A DNA stretch of 64,000 bases from assembly GCF_000621725.1 (NCBI RefSeq), contig NZ_JHXM01000010.1, positions 62,001-126,000 of the forward strand, written 5' to 3'. Position 1 is the first letter of the stretch. Each line of letters begins with the position of its first letter. Source of the DNA: Xylanibacter brevis ATCC 19188 (GTDB taxonomy: Bacteria; Bacteroidota; Bacteroidia; Bacteroidales; Bacteroidaceae). The notes under the pieces were generated by a model, which saw only the letters and a list, made by a program, of their open reading frames with translations, did not search any database and was not told the origin of the DNA. The position numbers were made by a program, and so were the translations under genes. Shown piece by piece: positions 39,123-47,939 of this stretch.

Positions 39123-42008
39123 TTAGTATTTCTGCAGGAAGGCCACGAGGTTGTCGCCCTGGTCCAGAGCCAGTTTTTTGCGCAGTCGGTAGCGGGCGGT
39201 CTCGATGCTGCGCTCGCTGCAGTTCATGAGCGAGGCAATCTCTTTCGACGACAGGTTCATGCGCAGGTAGGCGCACAACTTGCGGTCGTTCATCTTCAGG
39301 TCGGGGAATTGTTCGGTGAGCTTCTGCATGAAGTTGTCGTAGACCAGGTTGAAGTTCTCTTCAAACTTCTGCCAGTTGGAGTCGTCGCTCATGTTCATGT
39401 CTATACCTCGTCTGATGTCCTTGATGCGTTTCTGAATGGCCGGTTTCGCCTCGTCGTGCTTCACGCCCTCCGATAGTTCAAACATCGACTGGTCTATCTC
39501 CTGCAGCATCTCGTTCTTGCGCACCAGGTTGATGGTCGAGTCGGCCAGTTGGCTGGCTTTGTGTTTCAGTTGTATGTTCAGCTGTTCGTTGCGCAGCAGT
39601 GCCAGCTCTTTCTCCTGTTGGGCCTGCTGTATCTGGAACTCGCGTTCCTGTTCGCGCAGTTGTCGCTCCTGTTCCTTCTTCACGCGGCGCAGTTTGTCGT
39701 TGTAGCGCGCCTTCTGATACTTAGCCAACGCATAGACTGTCAGTCCCAGCAGTATTATATATATAAGGTAAGCCCACCACGTCTCATACCATGCCGGCAG
39801 AATCTCGATGCGCTGCTGGAACTCGTCCTCCTGTCCGGTCAGTCGGTTCAGTGCCTTGACGTGGAAGGTGTAGATGCCCTTAGGCAGGTGTTTGTACTCC
39901 TTGTTGTTCACCACCTGTGGCGAGCTCCACGCCTTGTCGTAGCCCTCCAGCCAGTAGGAGTAGGCCACAGCCTGCGGGTCGCGGTATTCGGGCATGATAA
40001 ACTCTATGCGCAGCGAGTTCTGACCGTGGGCCACCCGCAGTGGCTGTTGCTCCTTCTGCGGGAAGTACATGTACACCAGCGAGTCGCCCTCGTTGGTGCT
40101 GTAGATGCGTCTCACGTAAACCTTCGACTCGTACTTCATGGGGTGCTCGTCGTGGAAGGCCACGTAGAAGCCGTCCAGACCGTTGAAGATGGTCTGGCGC
40201 TCCAGGAAGCTCGGGTCGCCCATCGACATCTGCAGGTTGTCTATCATGCCGTTGTACGACACGTTGTCCACCACGTAGCCCTTGCCCTTGCGCTGTGCCA
40301 GAGCCATGAAGCCCACGGTGTAGGCCCAGAGGTCGCCTTCGGGCGTCTCGTAGATGGTCAGCGGGCTTCCATACTTGTTGAATATGCTGCTGATGTCCTT
40401 GTTCAGTTCCAGTTGTCGCCGCTTGGCATCGTACTGATGCAGTCCGTCCACCGACGAGACGTACACCCTGTTCTTGATCCTGCAGATTGTGTTGAGGTTG
40501 TCCACCAGCAGGCCGTTGCCCTCGTGGAAGTACTCCACCTGTTCCGCCTTCAGCAGGTCGCTGCTCAGGCGGAAGTGATAGATGCCCTTCTGCCAGTGCG
40601 ACACCCAGATGCTGCCATCGCTGTCCTCCAGTATCTTTCCGCTGATCTCCGGAAAGCCCTTCAGGCGGTGGGTCAGCGTGACGCGAGCCCCCGTTTGGCT
40701 CAAGATGAAGAATCCCTCGTAGTCGCATCCCAGCAGATAGCCCGGATGATGCCTCAGTGGCACCACCTGCAGTGTGCCCAGCGCCCCCTTGATACGCTGC
40801 GACTTCCCCTTGTCTATGACGAAAGCCCCGTGGTCGGTGCCGCAGATCAGGTAGCCGTCGGCGGGCGTCAGGCACCACACCTGTCCGTTCATGCCGTCCA
40901 CCAGTCTCACCTCCTCCTGTGTCGGTCCGTTCTTCAGCGGGTAGCCCGCCACGAAGAGGCCCTGGCTGGTGCCCAGGTATAGCCTGTCGTCCATCAGTGC
41001 CGAGGCGCATCCCGAGCCAATATGATTGTTCAGCAGTTTGTAGTAGCTGCCCGAAGTCAGCGCATAGGCGATGCCGTTGTTCAGTCCCATCCAGATGTTG
41101 TGCTGGCGGTCAAAGCCTATGGCCAGCACCGTGTTCTCCTCCAGTCCGTGAGCGCTGTTCACGTAGTCGGTGCGTCCCGTCTGCAGATTTCTCAGCACCA
41201 GTCCGTTGCGGATGGTGCCAATGGCCAGCGTCTCGTCGAGGATGGCCGCACAGAATATCTGGTTTTTCTTCAGAAAAGAGCTGATGTCCAGTTCAAAAGC
41301 CACCGTCCGCTGCTCCCTTGGCAGATAGAGAAACAGTCCGTCCTCCTCGGTGGCCAGCAGGTAGTTGCCGTGATAGGGCAGGGCAGAGCGAACGTTCTTG
41401 CCGTAGAGCGGTTCCAAGCCTTTCAGTTCTACGAGCTGCTGCCCCTGATAGCTGTAGGCCTTCTCGTTGCACACAATCAGGATGCCCCTTTCGTCGGTGG
41501 CCATCGACTCGATGCGATGAGGCACCCTCACCACCTTCATCTTGTCTTTAAAGTCCCACAGCAGGATAGATGTCTTGTTCTGAAACACCGCATAGCCCCT
41601 CCAGCGGCAGATGTTCCACACCTCCACCTCGTTGAGGTCCTGGTTGCTCAGCAAGTGTTTCAAGCTGTGATACACCAGCTTATTCTCCCGGCTACTGCCC
41701 TGAAAGTAACCCAGTTCCTTGGTGCCTCCCACCAGGATGCGGTTCTCCTCCTGGTCGAAAAACACCGCGCGCACGTCGCTATAGTTGCCGTTCGGATACA
41801 CGTTCCACTGTCCCCCGTCGAAGGTGAGCAGGCCCAGCGCGTTGCCAAAGAGCATGCGCCCGTCGGCTCCCTGCGCGATGCTCCAGTTCTGGGTGCCAGC
41901 ATGATAGGCGTGGCGGTCAAAGTTGCGCAAAGTGAGGTGCTGAGCTCCGAGCGGTGAGGGCGCTAAAAGCATGCAGAATGTCAGTAGCAATGAAAACACA
42001 GTTCTCAT
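39123..42008 (-). CDS. Membrane-spanning PUL regulator (beta-propeller, Y_Y_Y, LuxR-type HTH)
   Basis: A 961-residue one-piece sensor/transcription factor. Signal peptide (1-22), then a large periplasmic region with Reg_prop beta-propeller repeats (about 30-650; AQGADGRMLFGNALGLLTFDG style) and a Y_Y_Y domain ending in GIYTFHVKALN. One membrane span (about 741-763) leads to a long Gln/Glu coiled coil, and a C-terminal helix-turn-helix (SSKEIASLMNCSERSIE). There is no kinase or receiver domain, so it differs from classical hybrid two-component regulators. The start is set at 42008 because an upstream Met (42068) lies before the promoter box. It is divergent from susC and probably senses beta-glucan fragments. 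Confidence 0.88.
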   Translation of the reverse strand: MRTVFSLLLTFCMLLAPSPLGAQHLTLRNFDRHAYHAGTQNWSIAQGADGRMLFGNALGLLTFDGGQWNVYPNGNYSDVRAVFFDQEENRILVGGTKELGYFQGSSRENKLVYHSLKHLLSNQDLNEVEVWNICRWRGYAVFQNKTSILLWDFKDKMKVVRVPHRIESMATDERGILIVCNEKAYSYQGQQLVELKGLEPLYGKNVRSALPYHGNYLLATEEDGLFLYLPREQRTVAFELDISSFLKKNQIFCAAILDETLAIGTIRNGLVLRNLQTGRTDYVNSAHGLEENTVLAIGFDRQHNIWMGLNNGIAYALTSGSYYKLLNNHIGSGCASALMDDRLYLGTSQGLFVAGYPLKNGPTQEEVRLVDGMNGQVWCLTPADGYLICGTDHGAFVIDKGKSQRIKGALGTLQVVPLRHHPGYLLGCDYEGFFILSQTGARVTLTHRLKGFPEISGKILEDSDGSIWVSHWQKGIYHFRLSSDLLKAEQVEYFHEGNGLLVDNLNTICRIKNRVYVSSVDGLHQYDAKRRQLELNKDISSIFNKYGSPLTIYETPEGDLWAYTVGFMALAQRKGKGYVVDNVSYNGMIDNLQMSMGDPSFLERQTIFNGLDGFYVAFHDEHPMKYESKVYVRRIYSTNEGDSLVYMYFPQKEQQPLRVAHGQNSLRIEFIMPEYRDPQAVAYSYWLEGYDKAWSSPQVVNNKEYKHLPKGIYTFHVKALNRLTGQEDEFQQRIEILPAWYETWWAYLIYIILLGLTVYALAKYQKARYNDKLRRVKKEQERQLREQEREFQIQQAQQEKELALLRNEQLNIQLKHKASQLADSTINLVRKNEMLQEIDQSMFELSEGVKHDEAKPAIQKRIKDIRRGIDMNMSDDSNWQKFEENFNLVYDNFMQKLTEQFPDLKMNDRKLCAYLRMNLSSKEIASLMNCSERSIETARYRLRKKLALDQGDNLVAFLQKY

Positions 42009-42037
42009 GTCGTATGGTTTTAAGTTATTGGTTGCCG

Positions 42038-42045
42038 CAAAGTTA
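42038..42045 (-). promoter_or_regulatory. Promoter -7 box of the PUL regulator
   Basis: TAACTTTG on the minus strand, about 30 bp before the regulator ATG. The -33 region holds TGTGGCACCTTTTTT (plus-strand reading, 42061-42075), similar to the susC operator word, suggesting autoregulation. Confidence 0.55.
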
Positions 42046-42170
42046 CAATAAATAATATAATGTGGCACCTTTTTTCTTTCTTTTTTGTGCTGAGGTGCAT
42101 TTTTTTGCGTATTTTATAAAAAACGCCCATTCCTTCGGTATTTTTCCACCATTGGCAATAGCTAAAAAAG

Positions 42171-42233
42171 CAAAAAAGTGAGTTTTTTATGTGGCGCTTT
42201 TTTTGTAATGATGTCCGATTCAGCCTATCTTTG
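42171..42233 (+). promoter_or_regulatory. susC promoter with candidate PUL operator
   Basis: TTTG (42202-42205), 20 bp, TATCTTTG (42226-42233). Upstream lies CAAAAAAGTGAGTTTTTT (42171-42188) followed by ATGTGGCGC. The AGTGAG word starts 49 bp before the -7 box, exactly as at the second PUL promoter (53762 and 53811). It is the likely binding site of the regulator. Confidence 0.65.
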
Positions 42234-42275
42234 CATCCAGATTTTCGAATCAATAACCAAAAACCAAAAGTAATA

Positions 42276-45200
42276 ATGAATAAACAACTATTTACCTTAG
42301 CGCTACTGATGCTACCTCTATTGATGGCAGCTCAAAGCATCAAACTGCAAGGAACGGTAGTAGATGATCAAGACGGCGAACCGCTGATTGGCGTCACTGT
42401 CATGATTACCGGTACCCAGCAAGCCACCGTCACCGACCTTGATGGCCACTTCTCGCTTTCGGCTACGAAGGCAGGCGCCCTCTCGTTCTCTTATATTGGT
42501 TATAAGAGCGTGCAGCGCGCGTTCAGCAAGTCGGCTACGATCAATGTGCGCATGGCCAGCGATTCCAAGATGCTCGACGAGGTGGTGGCCATCGGCTATG
42601 GCACCATGAAGAAGAGCGACCTGACCGGTTCGGTGGCCACGGTCAACACCGACCAGATGAAGAAGGTGCCAGCCGTCAGCATAGACCAGGCCCTGCAGGG
42701 ACGTGCTGCTGGCGTGTCGGTGAACCTGAACTCCGGTCAGCCCGGCTCGGGTGCCACCGTCCGCATCCGTGGTATCGGCACCGTCAATGATGCCAACCCC
42801 ATCTATGTGGTCGATGGCGTCATCACCGACAATATCGCCTTCCTCTCTCCCAACGATATCGCCTCTATGGAAGTGCTGAAAGACGCCTCGTCCACCGCCA
42901 TCTATGGTTCGCGCGGTGCCAACGGCGTCATCCTGGTCACCACCAAGAACGGCACGGGCAAGACCGGTCATAGCGAGATCACCTACGACGGCTACTACGG
43001 ATGGCAAAGCGCCACCAAGATGCTCGACGTGATGAAGTCCAAGGATTTTCTCGAGACGCAGCTCTCGATGACGGGTGTGGCCCGCTCTAAGCACAACTAT
43101 TATTATAATAACGGCTTCAATGCCTTCATCAATCGCTATGTGACCTCCACCAGCGAATACTTTCCCGCCGTGCTGGGTTGGGATGCAGCCCATCCCGACG
43201 CCGGTTTCGACTATTCGGCTGTGGACACCGACTGGCAGAGCGAAGTGTTCCGTTCTGGCGCAGCCATGCAAAACCACCACGTGTCTATCGATGGCGCTAC
43301 GGACAAGAGCACCTATTCCATCAGTGGCAGCTACTACGACCAGGACGGCACCATCATCGGCAGCGACTATCAGCGCTACACCCTGCGCGTGAACACCTCG
43401 TTCCAGATGAAGCCCTGGTTGAAGGTCGGCGAGAACGCCACCTATATGACCAGCCACGGTCGCACCGTGATGAACAACAATGCCTCGGCAGGAGCTTCCA
43501 TCATCTCGGCAGCGCTGGCCATGGCGCCATGGGATCCCACCCACTATCCAGCAGGTTCGCTCACCCGCAAGGGCAAGGACCTGAGCGGTGAGATTGCCGC
43601 CGGCAGCAACTTCAAGAACGTCACCAACCCCTTCTCCATGGTCGAGCATTCGCATCCTAAGAATGTCAACGAGCGCTTCGTCACCAATCTCTATGCCGAG
43701 ATCACGCCGTTCAAGGGCCTCACCTTCCGCACTGACGTCAGCGCCGACATGACCTGGAACCGCGGCCGTGGCTATGGCGAGAAGTATCAGCACTCCGACT
43801 ACGACTACTCCACAAAGGACGGCGTCTCGTCTAGCATCTATCGCTATAGCTCTGTGATCTGGAACAACATCCTGACCTATGCCAACAAGATTCAGGACCA
43901 CAACTTCTCCATCATGGCCGGTCAGACGGGCGAGGAGTATAACATGTATGGCCTGTCGGCATCGGGCAACTACGTGCAGGATGGCAGCAACCAGAACCAC
44001 TGGTACATCAACTACACCGACCAGGCCACCCGTCTGGCAGGCGACGACGTCAGTCGCTCACGCCGCTTCTCCTGGCTGGGTCGCGTGTTCTATAGCTATA
44101 AGGACCGCTACCTCTTCACCTTTAATGTGCGTGCCGACGGCACCAATAAGTTCCCTGAGAACAAGTGGGGCTACTTCCCCTCGCTGGCTCTGGGCTGGCG
44201 TGCCAGCGAAGAGAACTTCCTGAAAAAGGTGGACTGCCTGGACAACATGAAGGTGCGCTTCGGATGGGGCCGCATCGGCAACGACAAGATTGGCAATGAC
44301 GCCTTCAACCAGACCGTTCAGACCACAGCCCCCACGTTTGTGAGCTATGTGCTGGGCCAGACCCAGGCGCTGACCGGGGGTGCCACCGTCATCACCTGGA
44401 AGAACCAGGGTGGCCGCTGGGAACTGACCGAGACCAGGAACCTGGGTGTTGACTTCAGTCTGTGGAACAAGAAGCTCTATGGTAGCATCGAAGGCTTCAT
44501 CCGCGACACCAAGGACATGCTGCTCACGGTGAAAGGTCCAGCCTGGATTGGCAACCTTTATGACGCACAAGCCAATGTCGGCAAGGTGCGCAATCAGGGC
44601 GTGGAGATCCAGTTAGGCCATTTCAACAGCATTGGCAAACTGAACTATTCTGTCGATGCCAACGTGTCGTTCATCAAGAACGAGCTCTCTTCGCTGAATG
44701 GTGGCGACATCGTGCGCAATGGCGATGGCATCCGCATCTGCGACCAGGGCTATCCCCTCTACACCTTCATGGGCTACAAGTACCTGGGCGTCTATCAGAC
44801 CGATGAGGAGGCAGCCACAGCCATGTGGGGCTATGGTGCAGCCCAGCCCTATCATGCAGGCGATGCCAAATACGAAGATGTGGCGGGACCTGACGGACAG
44901 CCCGACGGCAAGATCGACGAGTATGACAAGGTGGACATAGGCAATCCCTTCCCCACGGTGACCTATGGTCTCAACCTCACGGCCGACTATCAGGGCTTCG
45001 ACTTCTCCATGTTCTTCGCCGGTCAGGCAGGCAACAAGATCTATAACGACATGCGCCGCCGACTGGAAGGCACAGGCACAGAGTGTGCTTTGGCCGACTA
45101 TATGGGCAGTGTGTGGCACAATGTCTATGACGACAATGGCAACATCATCGGTCAGGAAGGCAGCATCCCCAACCCCTACAACTCTATCAATAGCGCCATC

Positions 45201-45443
45201 TCCGACCGCTTCGTTGAGAACGGCAGCTTCCTTCGCCTGAAGAATATCCAGTTGGGCTACTCGCTGCCCAAGAACCTCATCGCGAAGGCCGGCATCAGCC
45301 GACTGAGAATCTATGCTTCTTGCAGCAACCTCTTTACCATTACCAGCTATAAAGGCTACGACCCCGAGGTGGGCAGTGGCGTGGACTATGGCAACTATCC
45401 CCAGGCTCGCACGTTCCTCATGGGTGCACAGCTGACTTTCTAA
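42276..45443 (+). CDS. SusC-family TonB-dependent outer-membrane transporter
   Basis: Outer-membrane importer of glycan oligosaccharides, 1055 residues from MNKQLFTL. Signal peptide about 1-18. A carboxypeptidase-D-like regulatory domain (about 22-100: LQGTVVDDQDGEPLIGVTV) precedes the plug (ALQGRAAGVSVNLNSGQPGS; GIGTVNDANPIYVVDGV; ASSTAIYGSRGANGVI). The beta-barrel ends in an aromatic residue (MGAQLTF). No STN domain, so no direct anti-sigma signalling is expected. An upstream Met at 42189 lies before the promoter box and is rejected. susD follows at 33 bp. Confidence 0.95.
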   Translation: MNKQLFTLALLMLPLLMAAQSIKLQGTVVDDQDGEPLIGVTVMITGTQQATVTDLDGHFSLSATKAGALSFSYIGYKSVQRAFSKSATINVRMASDSKMLDEVVAIGYGTMKKSDLTGSVATVNTDQMKKVPAVSIDQALQGRAAGVSVNLNSGQPGSGATVRIRGIGTVNDANPIYVVDGVITDNIAFLSPNDIASMEVLKDASSTAIYGSRGANGVILVTTKNGTGKTGHSEITYDGYYGWQSATKMLDVMKSKDFLETQLSMTGVARSKHNYYYNNGFNAFINRYVTSTSEYFPAVLGWDAAHPDAGFDYSAVDTDWQSEVFRSGAAMQNHHVSIDGATDKSTYSISGSYYDQDGTIIGSDYQRYTLRVNTSFQMKPWLKVGENATYMTSHGRTVMNNNASAGASIISAALAMAPWDPTHYPAGSLTRKGKDLSGEIAAGSNFKNVTNPFSMVEHSHPKNVNERFVTNLYAEITPFKGLTFRTDVSADMTWNRGRGYGEKYQHSDYDYSTKDGVSSSIYRYSSVIWNNILTYANKIQDHNFSIMAGQTGEEYNMYGLSASGNYVQDGSNQNHWYINYTDQATRLAGDDVSRSRRFSWLGRVFYSYKDRYLFTFNVRADGTNKFPENKWGYFPSLALGWRASEENFLKKVDCLDNMKVRFGWGRIGNDKIGNDAFNQTVQTTAPTFVSYVLGQTQALTGGATVITWKNQGGRWELTETRNLGVDFSLWNKKLYGSIEGFIRDTKDMLLTVKGPAWIGNLYDAQANVGKVRNQGVEIQLGHFNSIGKLNYSVDANVSFIKNELSSLNGGDIVRNGDGIRICDQGYPLYTFMGYKYLGVYQTDEEAATAMWGYGAAQPYHAGDAKYEDVAGPDGQPDGKIDEYDKVDIGNPFPTVTYGLNLTADYQGFDFSMFFAGQAGNKIYNDMRRRLEGTGTECALADYMGSVWHNVYDDNGNIIGQEGSIPNPYNSINSAISDRFVENGSFLRLKNIQLGYSLPKNLIAKAGISRLRIYASCSNLFTITSYKGYDPEVGSGVDYGNYPQARTFLMGAQLTF

Positions 45444-45476
45444 ATACAAGCGTAAGATCAATAAAGCATATACATC

Positions 45477-47057
45477 ATGAACACCAAATACTTTAAATAT
45501 CTCTTCATGGGGCTTTCCGTGGCCTCGCTGACCGGTTGTAATGATTGGCTCGAAGAAGAAACACCAGGCATCACACGCCTTGACGACTATTTCAACACGG
45601 GGTCGCAGTCGGCTGCCGAGAGTATCGTCAACGCAGCCTACACCCCATTGCAGTGGGACTTCGGTTCTACCTATTGCGCGGAGTGGTTCATTGGCGACAT
45701 TGCTTCCGACGATGCGCTGAAGGGCGGTCAGAACATTGCCGATGGTGGCGACTATTACGACATCGATAATTTCAAGGTGCAGGCCGACAACGACATGCTG
45801 CTGAACTACTGGCGCGCCCAGTGGACTGGCATCTCGCGTGCCAACCTGGCCATTAATAAACTGCCAGAGCTGAAGGCCGACGACCTGACCGAAGCGCTGC
45901 GCACTCGCCTGTTGGCCGAGGCTCACTTCCTGCGCGCCTTCTATTATTTCCGTCTAGTACGCGTCTTTGGCGGCATGCCCATCGTGGACTATATCGTTGA
46001 CAGCAGCAACAAGTGGTATCCCGTACGTGCCAGTGTTGACGACTGCTATGACTTCATCGTGGCCGACCTCGAGGAAGCCGAGAAAGGCCTGGCCTTGAAG
46101 AGCGCCATGGGGCCCGACGGCCTGGGCCGTGCCACCAAAGGTGCCGCACAGGCCATGCTGATGAAGGTGGCACTCTATCGCAAAGACTATCCCACGGCCA
46201 AGTCGTGGGGTGAGAAAGTGGTCAAGTCGGGCGAGTATGACCTGTTTGGCGACTATTACGACAACTTCACCTTGCCTGGCGAGAATGGCATCGAGAGCGT
46301 CTTCGAGATCCAGTATATGGAAGACGATATGAGCGACTATGGCGGTTTTGGTTTCACCCGTGGCACCTTCACGCAGATCCTGACACGTTCACGCTCCAAC
46401 AATCTCGGTGGCGGCTGGGGCTTCAATCGTCCCACGCAGAACCTCTACGACGAGTATGAGCCTGCCGACCCCCGTCGCGAGATGACCATCCTCACACCCT
46501 CACCTGCCGACATGACCAACGAGGCCGAAGAGACCTATTGCGGCAATACGTACATCTCGAAGAAGCAGGGCTGGTACAACAAGGACAACACCTTCTCGGC
46601 ATTGGCCCACCATTCGCGTGGTCCGCTCAACAACCGTCAGATTCGTTTCTCCGACGTGTTGCTGATGTATGCTGAGGCTTTGACCGAGGTAGGCACGGCT
46701 GCCGACCTGGCCACCGCCAAGACCCTGCTCAACAGGGTTCGCTCGCGTGTGGGTCTGGCTCCCTTCCCCTATAGCGCCACCATCCAAAAGACCACCAAGA
46801 CCTTTACCGACACCCAAGCCGACCTCCGTGCAGCCATCCGCCACGAGCGTCGTGTGGAGCTGGGCATGGAAGGCCACCGCTGGTTCGACCTCGTGCGCTG
46901 GGGCATTGCCAAGCAGACCATGGATGCCTATATCGCTCAGGAGAACGACGAGGCCAAACAGCAGTGGGGCACCTTTGTGGAAGGCAAGAACGAAGTGTTC
47001 CCCATTCCCACCCAGGAACTACAGCTGGGCAAGCTCACCCAAAATCCGAATTATTAA
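45477..47057 (+). CDS. SusD-family surface glycan-binding lipoprotein
   Basis: The lid and binding partner of the SusC transporter, 526 residues. Lipobox LTGC with C21 gives outer-membrane lipidation. SusD/RagB features: N-terminal NDWLEEETPGITRLDDYF, the TPR-like helical part (LRTRLLAEAHFLRAFYYF), and the C-terminal IRHERRVELGMEGHRWFDLVRWG. Pairing with SusC marks the locus as a PUL. Ligand specificity cannot be read directly but the enzyme set points to beta-1,3-glucan. Confidence 0.95.
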   Translation: MNTKYFKYLFMGLSVASLTGCNDWLEEETPGITRLDDYFNTGSQSAAESIVNAAYTPLQWDFGSTYCAEWFIGDIASDDALKGGQNIADGGDYYDIDNFKVQADNDMLLNYWRAQWTGISRANLAINKLPELKADDLTEALRTRLLAEAHFLRAFYYFRLVRVFGGMPIVDYIVDSSNKWYPVRASVDDCYDFIVADLEEAEKGLALKSAMGPDGLGRATKGAAQAMLMKVALYRKDYPTAKSWGEKVVKSGEYDLFGDYYDNFTLPGENGIESVFEIQYMEDDMSDYGGFGFTRGTFTQILTRSRSNNLGGGWGFNRPTQNLYDEYEPADPRREMTILTPSPADMTNEAEETYCGNTYISKKQGWYNKDNTFSALAHHSRGPLNNRQIRFSDVLLMYAEALTEVGTAADLATAKTLLNRVRSRVGLAPFPYSATIQKTTKTFTDTQADLRAAIRHERRVELGMEGHRWFDLVRWGIAKQTMDAYIAQENDEAKQQWGTFVEGKNEVFPIPTQELQLGKLTQNPNY

Positions 47058-47096
47058 TCCATTAGCTATATTAATAACTTAAAATCAAAAACTATT

Positions 47097-47933
47097 ATGA
47101 AGAAATTTTATCTGATGGCAGCCGCAGTGCTGTGTGGTATCTCAGCAATGGCACAGGAAGTATCTGTTACTATGGCAGAAGAACATCCTTTCACGTTCTC
47201 AACCAATGAGTCGTATGTCAGCATCTACCTGGGCGAAGAGACTCAGAAATCCAACATTCCTGACGACAACTACATCTATATCGGTCCTGACGAGAATGCA
47301 GGTCGCAACCTCTGGATATGGGAAAACACCTTCAATGGTATTACGGCCAGCGACTTGAACTCTTTTGGTGTTCCCGGTGAGTATATGGCTATGGAGGTAG
47401 GTAATGTGGGCTGGAGCGGACTCGGCTACAATATTGCCGCCGCCAATCCTATCGACCTCAGCTATATCGACAGCAACTGGTCGTTACATTTCGCCGTTAA
47501 GATGACCTCTACACAGACCGTTAGCTTCCAGCTGACCGATGGCAACGGAAAAGAAGCCAAGATTGTGCTTGGTAAGGACCCCATCGATGGCGTACAGCCT
47601 GTAGCCGACTTCCCCCGCGACGGTGAGTGGTACAACATCGATATTCCCATGACCTGGTTCGAGGATAAAGCTGAGTTTACGTTTGCCGACGCTTCTGCTT
47701 ATGCCGACAAGAACTACTTCGTACTGCTGGCCGGCGGCGTTCAGGGCACCGTTGTCAACTACGATGCTGTGTTCTTCCATGGACCCAAGGTTGCCAATGG
47801 CATCAGCACGGTGAAGACCAGCAAGAAGGCTGCTGATGGTTTCTATAACCTGAACGGTCAGCGTATAGCTAAGCGCAAGGGACTGGTTATCACCAAGTGT
47901 GGCGACAAAGTAAAGAAAATGTTTGTAAAGTAA
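47097..47933 (+). CDS. Secreted putative glycan-binding protein with C-terminal sorting tail
   Basis: A 278-residue protein. Signal peptide 1-19, no lipobox. The body (about 25-235) is a beta-sandwich-like region with Trp-rich stretches (NLWIWENTFNG, DSNWSLHFAVKM, GEWYNIDIPMTWF) reminiscent of carbohydrate-binding modules. The end GFYNLNGQRIAKRKGL...KMFVK is a sorting-type tail. The position directly after susD is where surface glycan-binding proteins usually lie, but it is not lipidated. The exact family is not recognised. Confidence 0.65.
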   Translation: MKKFYLMAAAVLCGISAMAQEVSVTMAEEHPFTFSTNESYVSIYLGEETQKSNIPDDNYIYIGPDENAGRNLWIWENTFNGITASDLNSFGVPGEYMAMEVGNVGWSGLGYNIAAANPIDLSYIDSNWSLHFAVKMTSTQTVSFQLTDGNGKEAKIVLGKDPIDGVQPVADFPRDGEWYNIDIPMTWFEDKAEFTFADASAYADKNYFVLLAGGVQGTVVNYDAVFFHGPKVANGISTVKTSKKAADGFYNLNGQRIAKRKGLVITKCGDKVKKMFVK

Positions 47934-47939
47934 CAACAC

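Noticed and set aside
39549..40982. 477-codon plus-strand open frame opposite the regulator
   Set aside because: No domain, no promoter; antisense of the well-supported regulator gene.
42318..44000. 560-codon minus-strand open frame within susC
   Set aside because: Shadow of the biased codon use in susC; composition (His/Val/Gly-rich) is typical of antisense frames.
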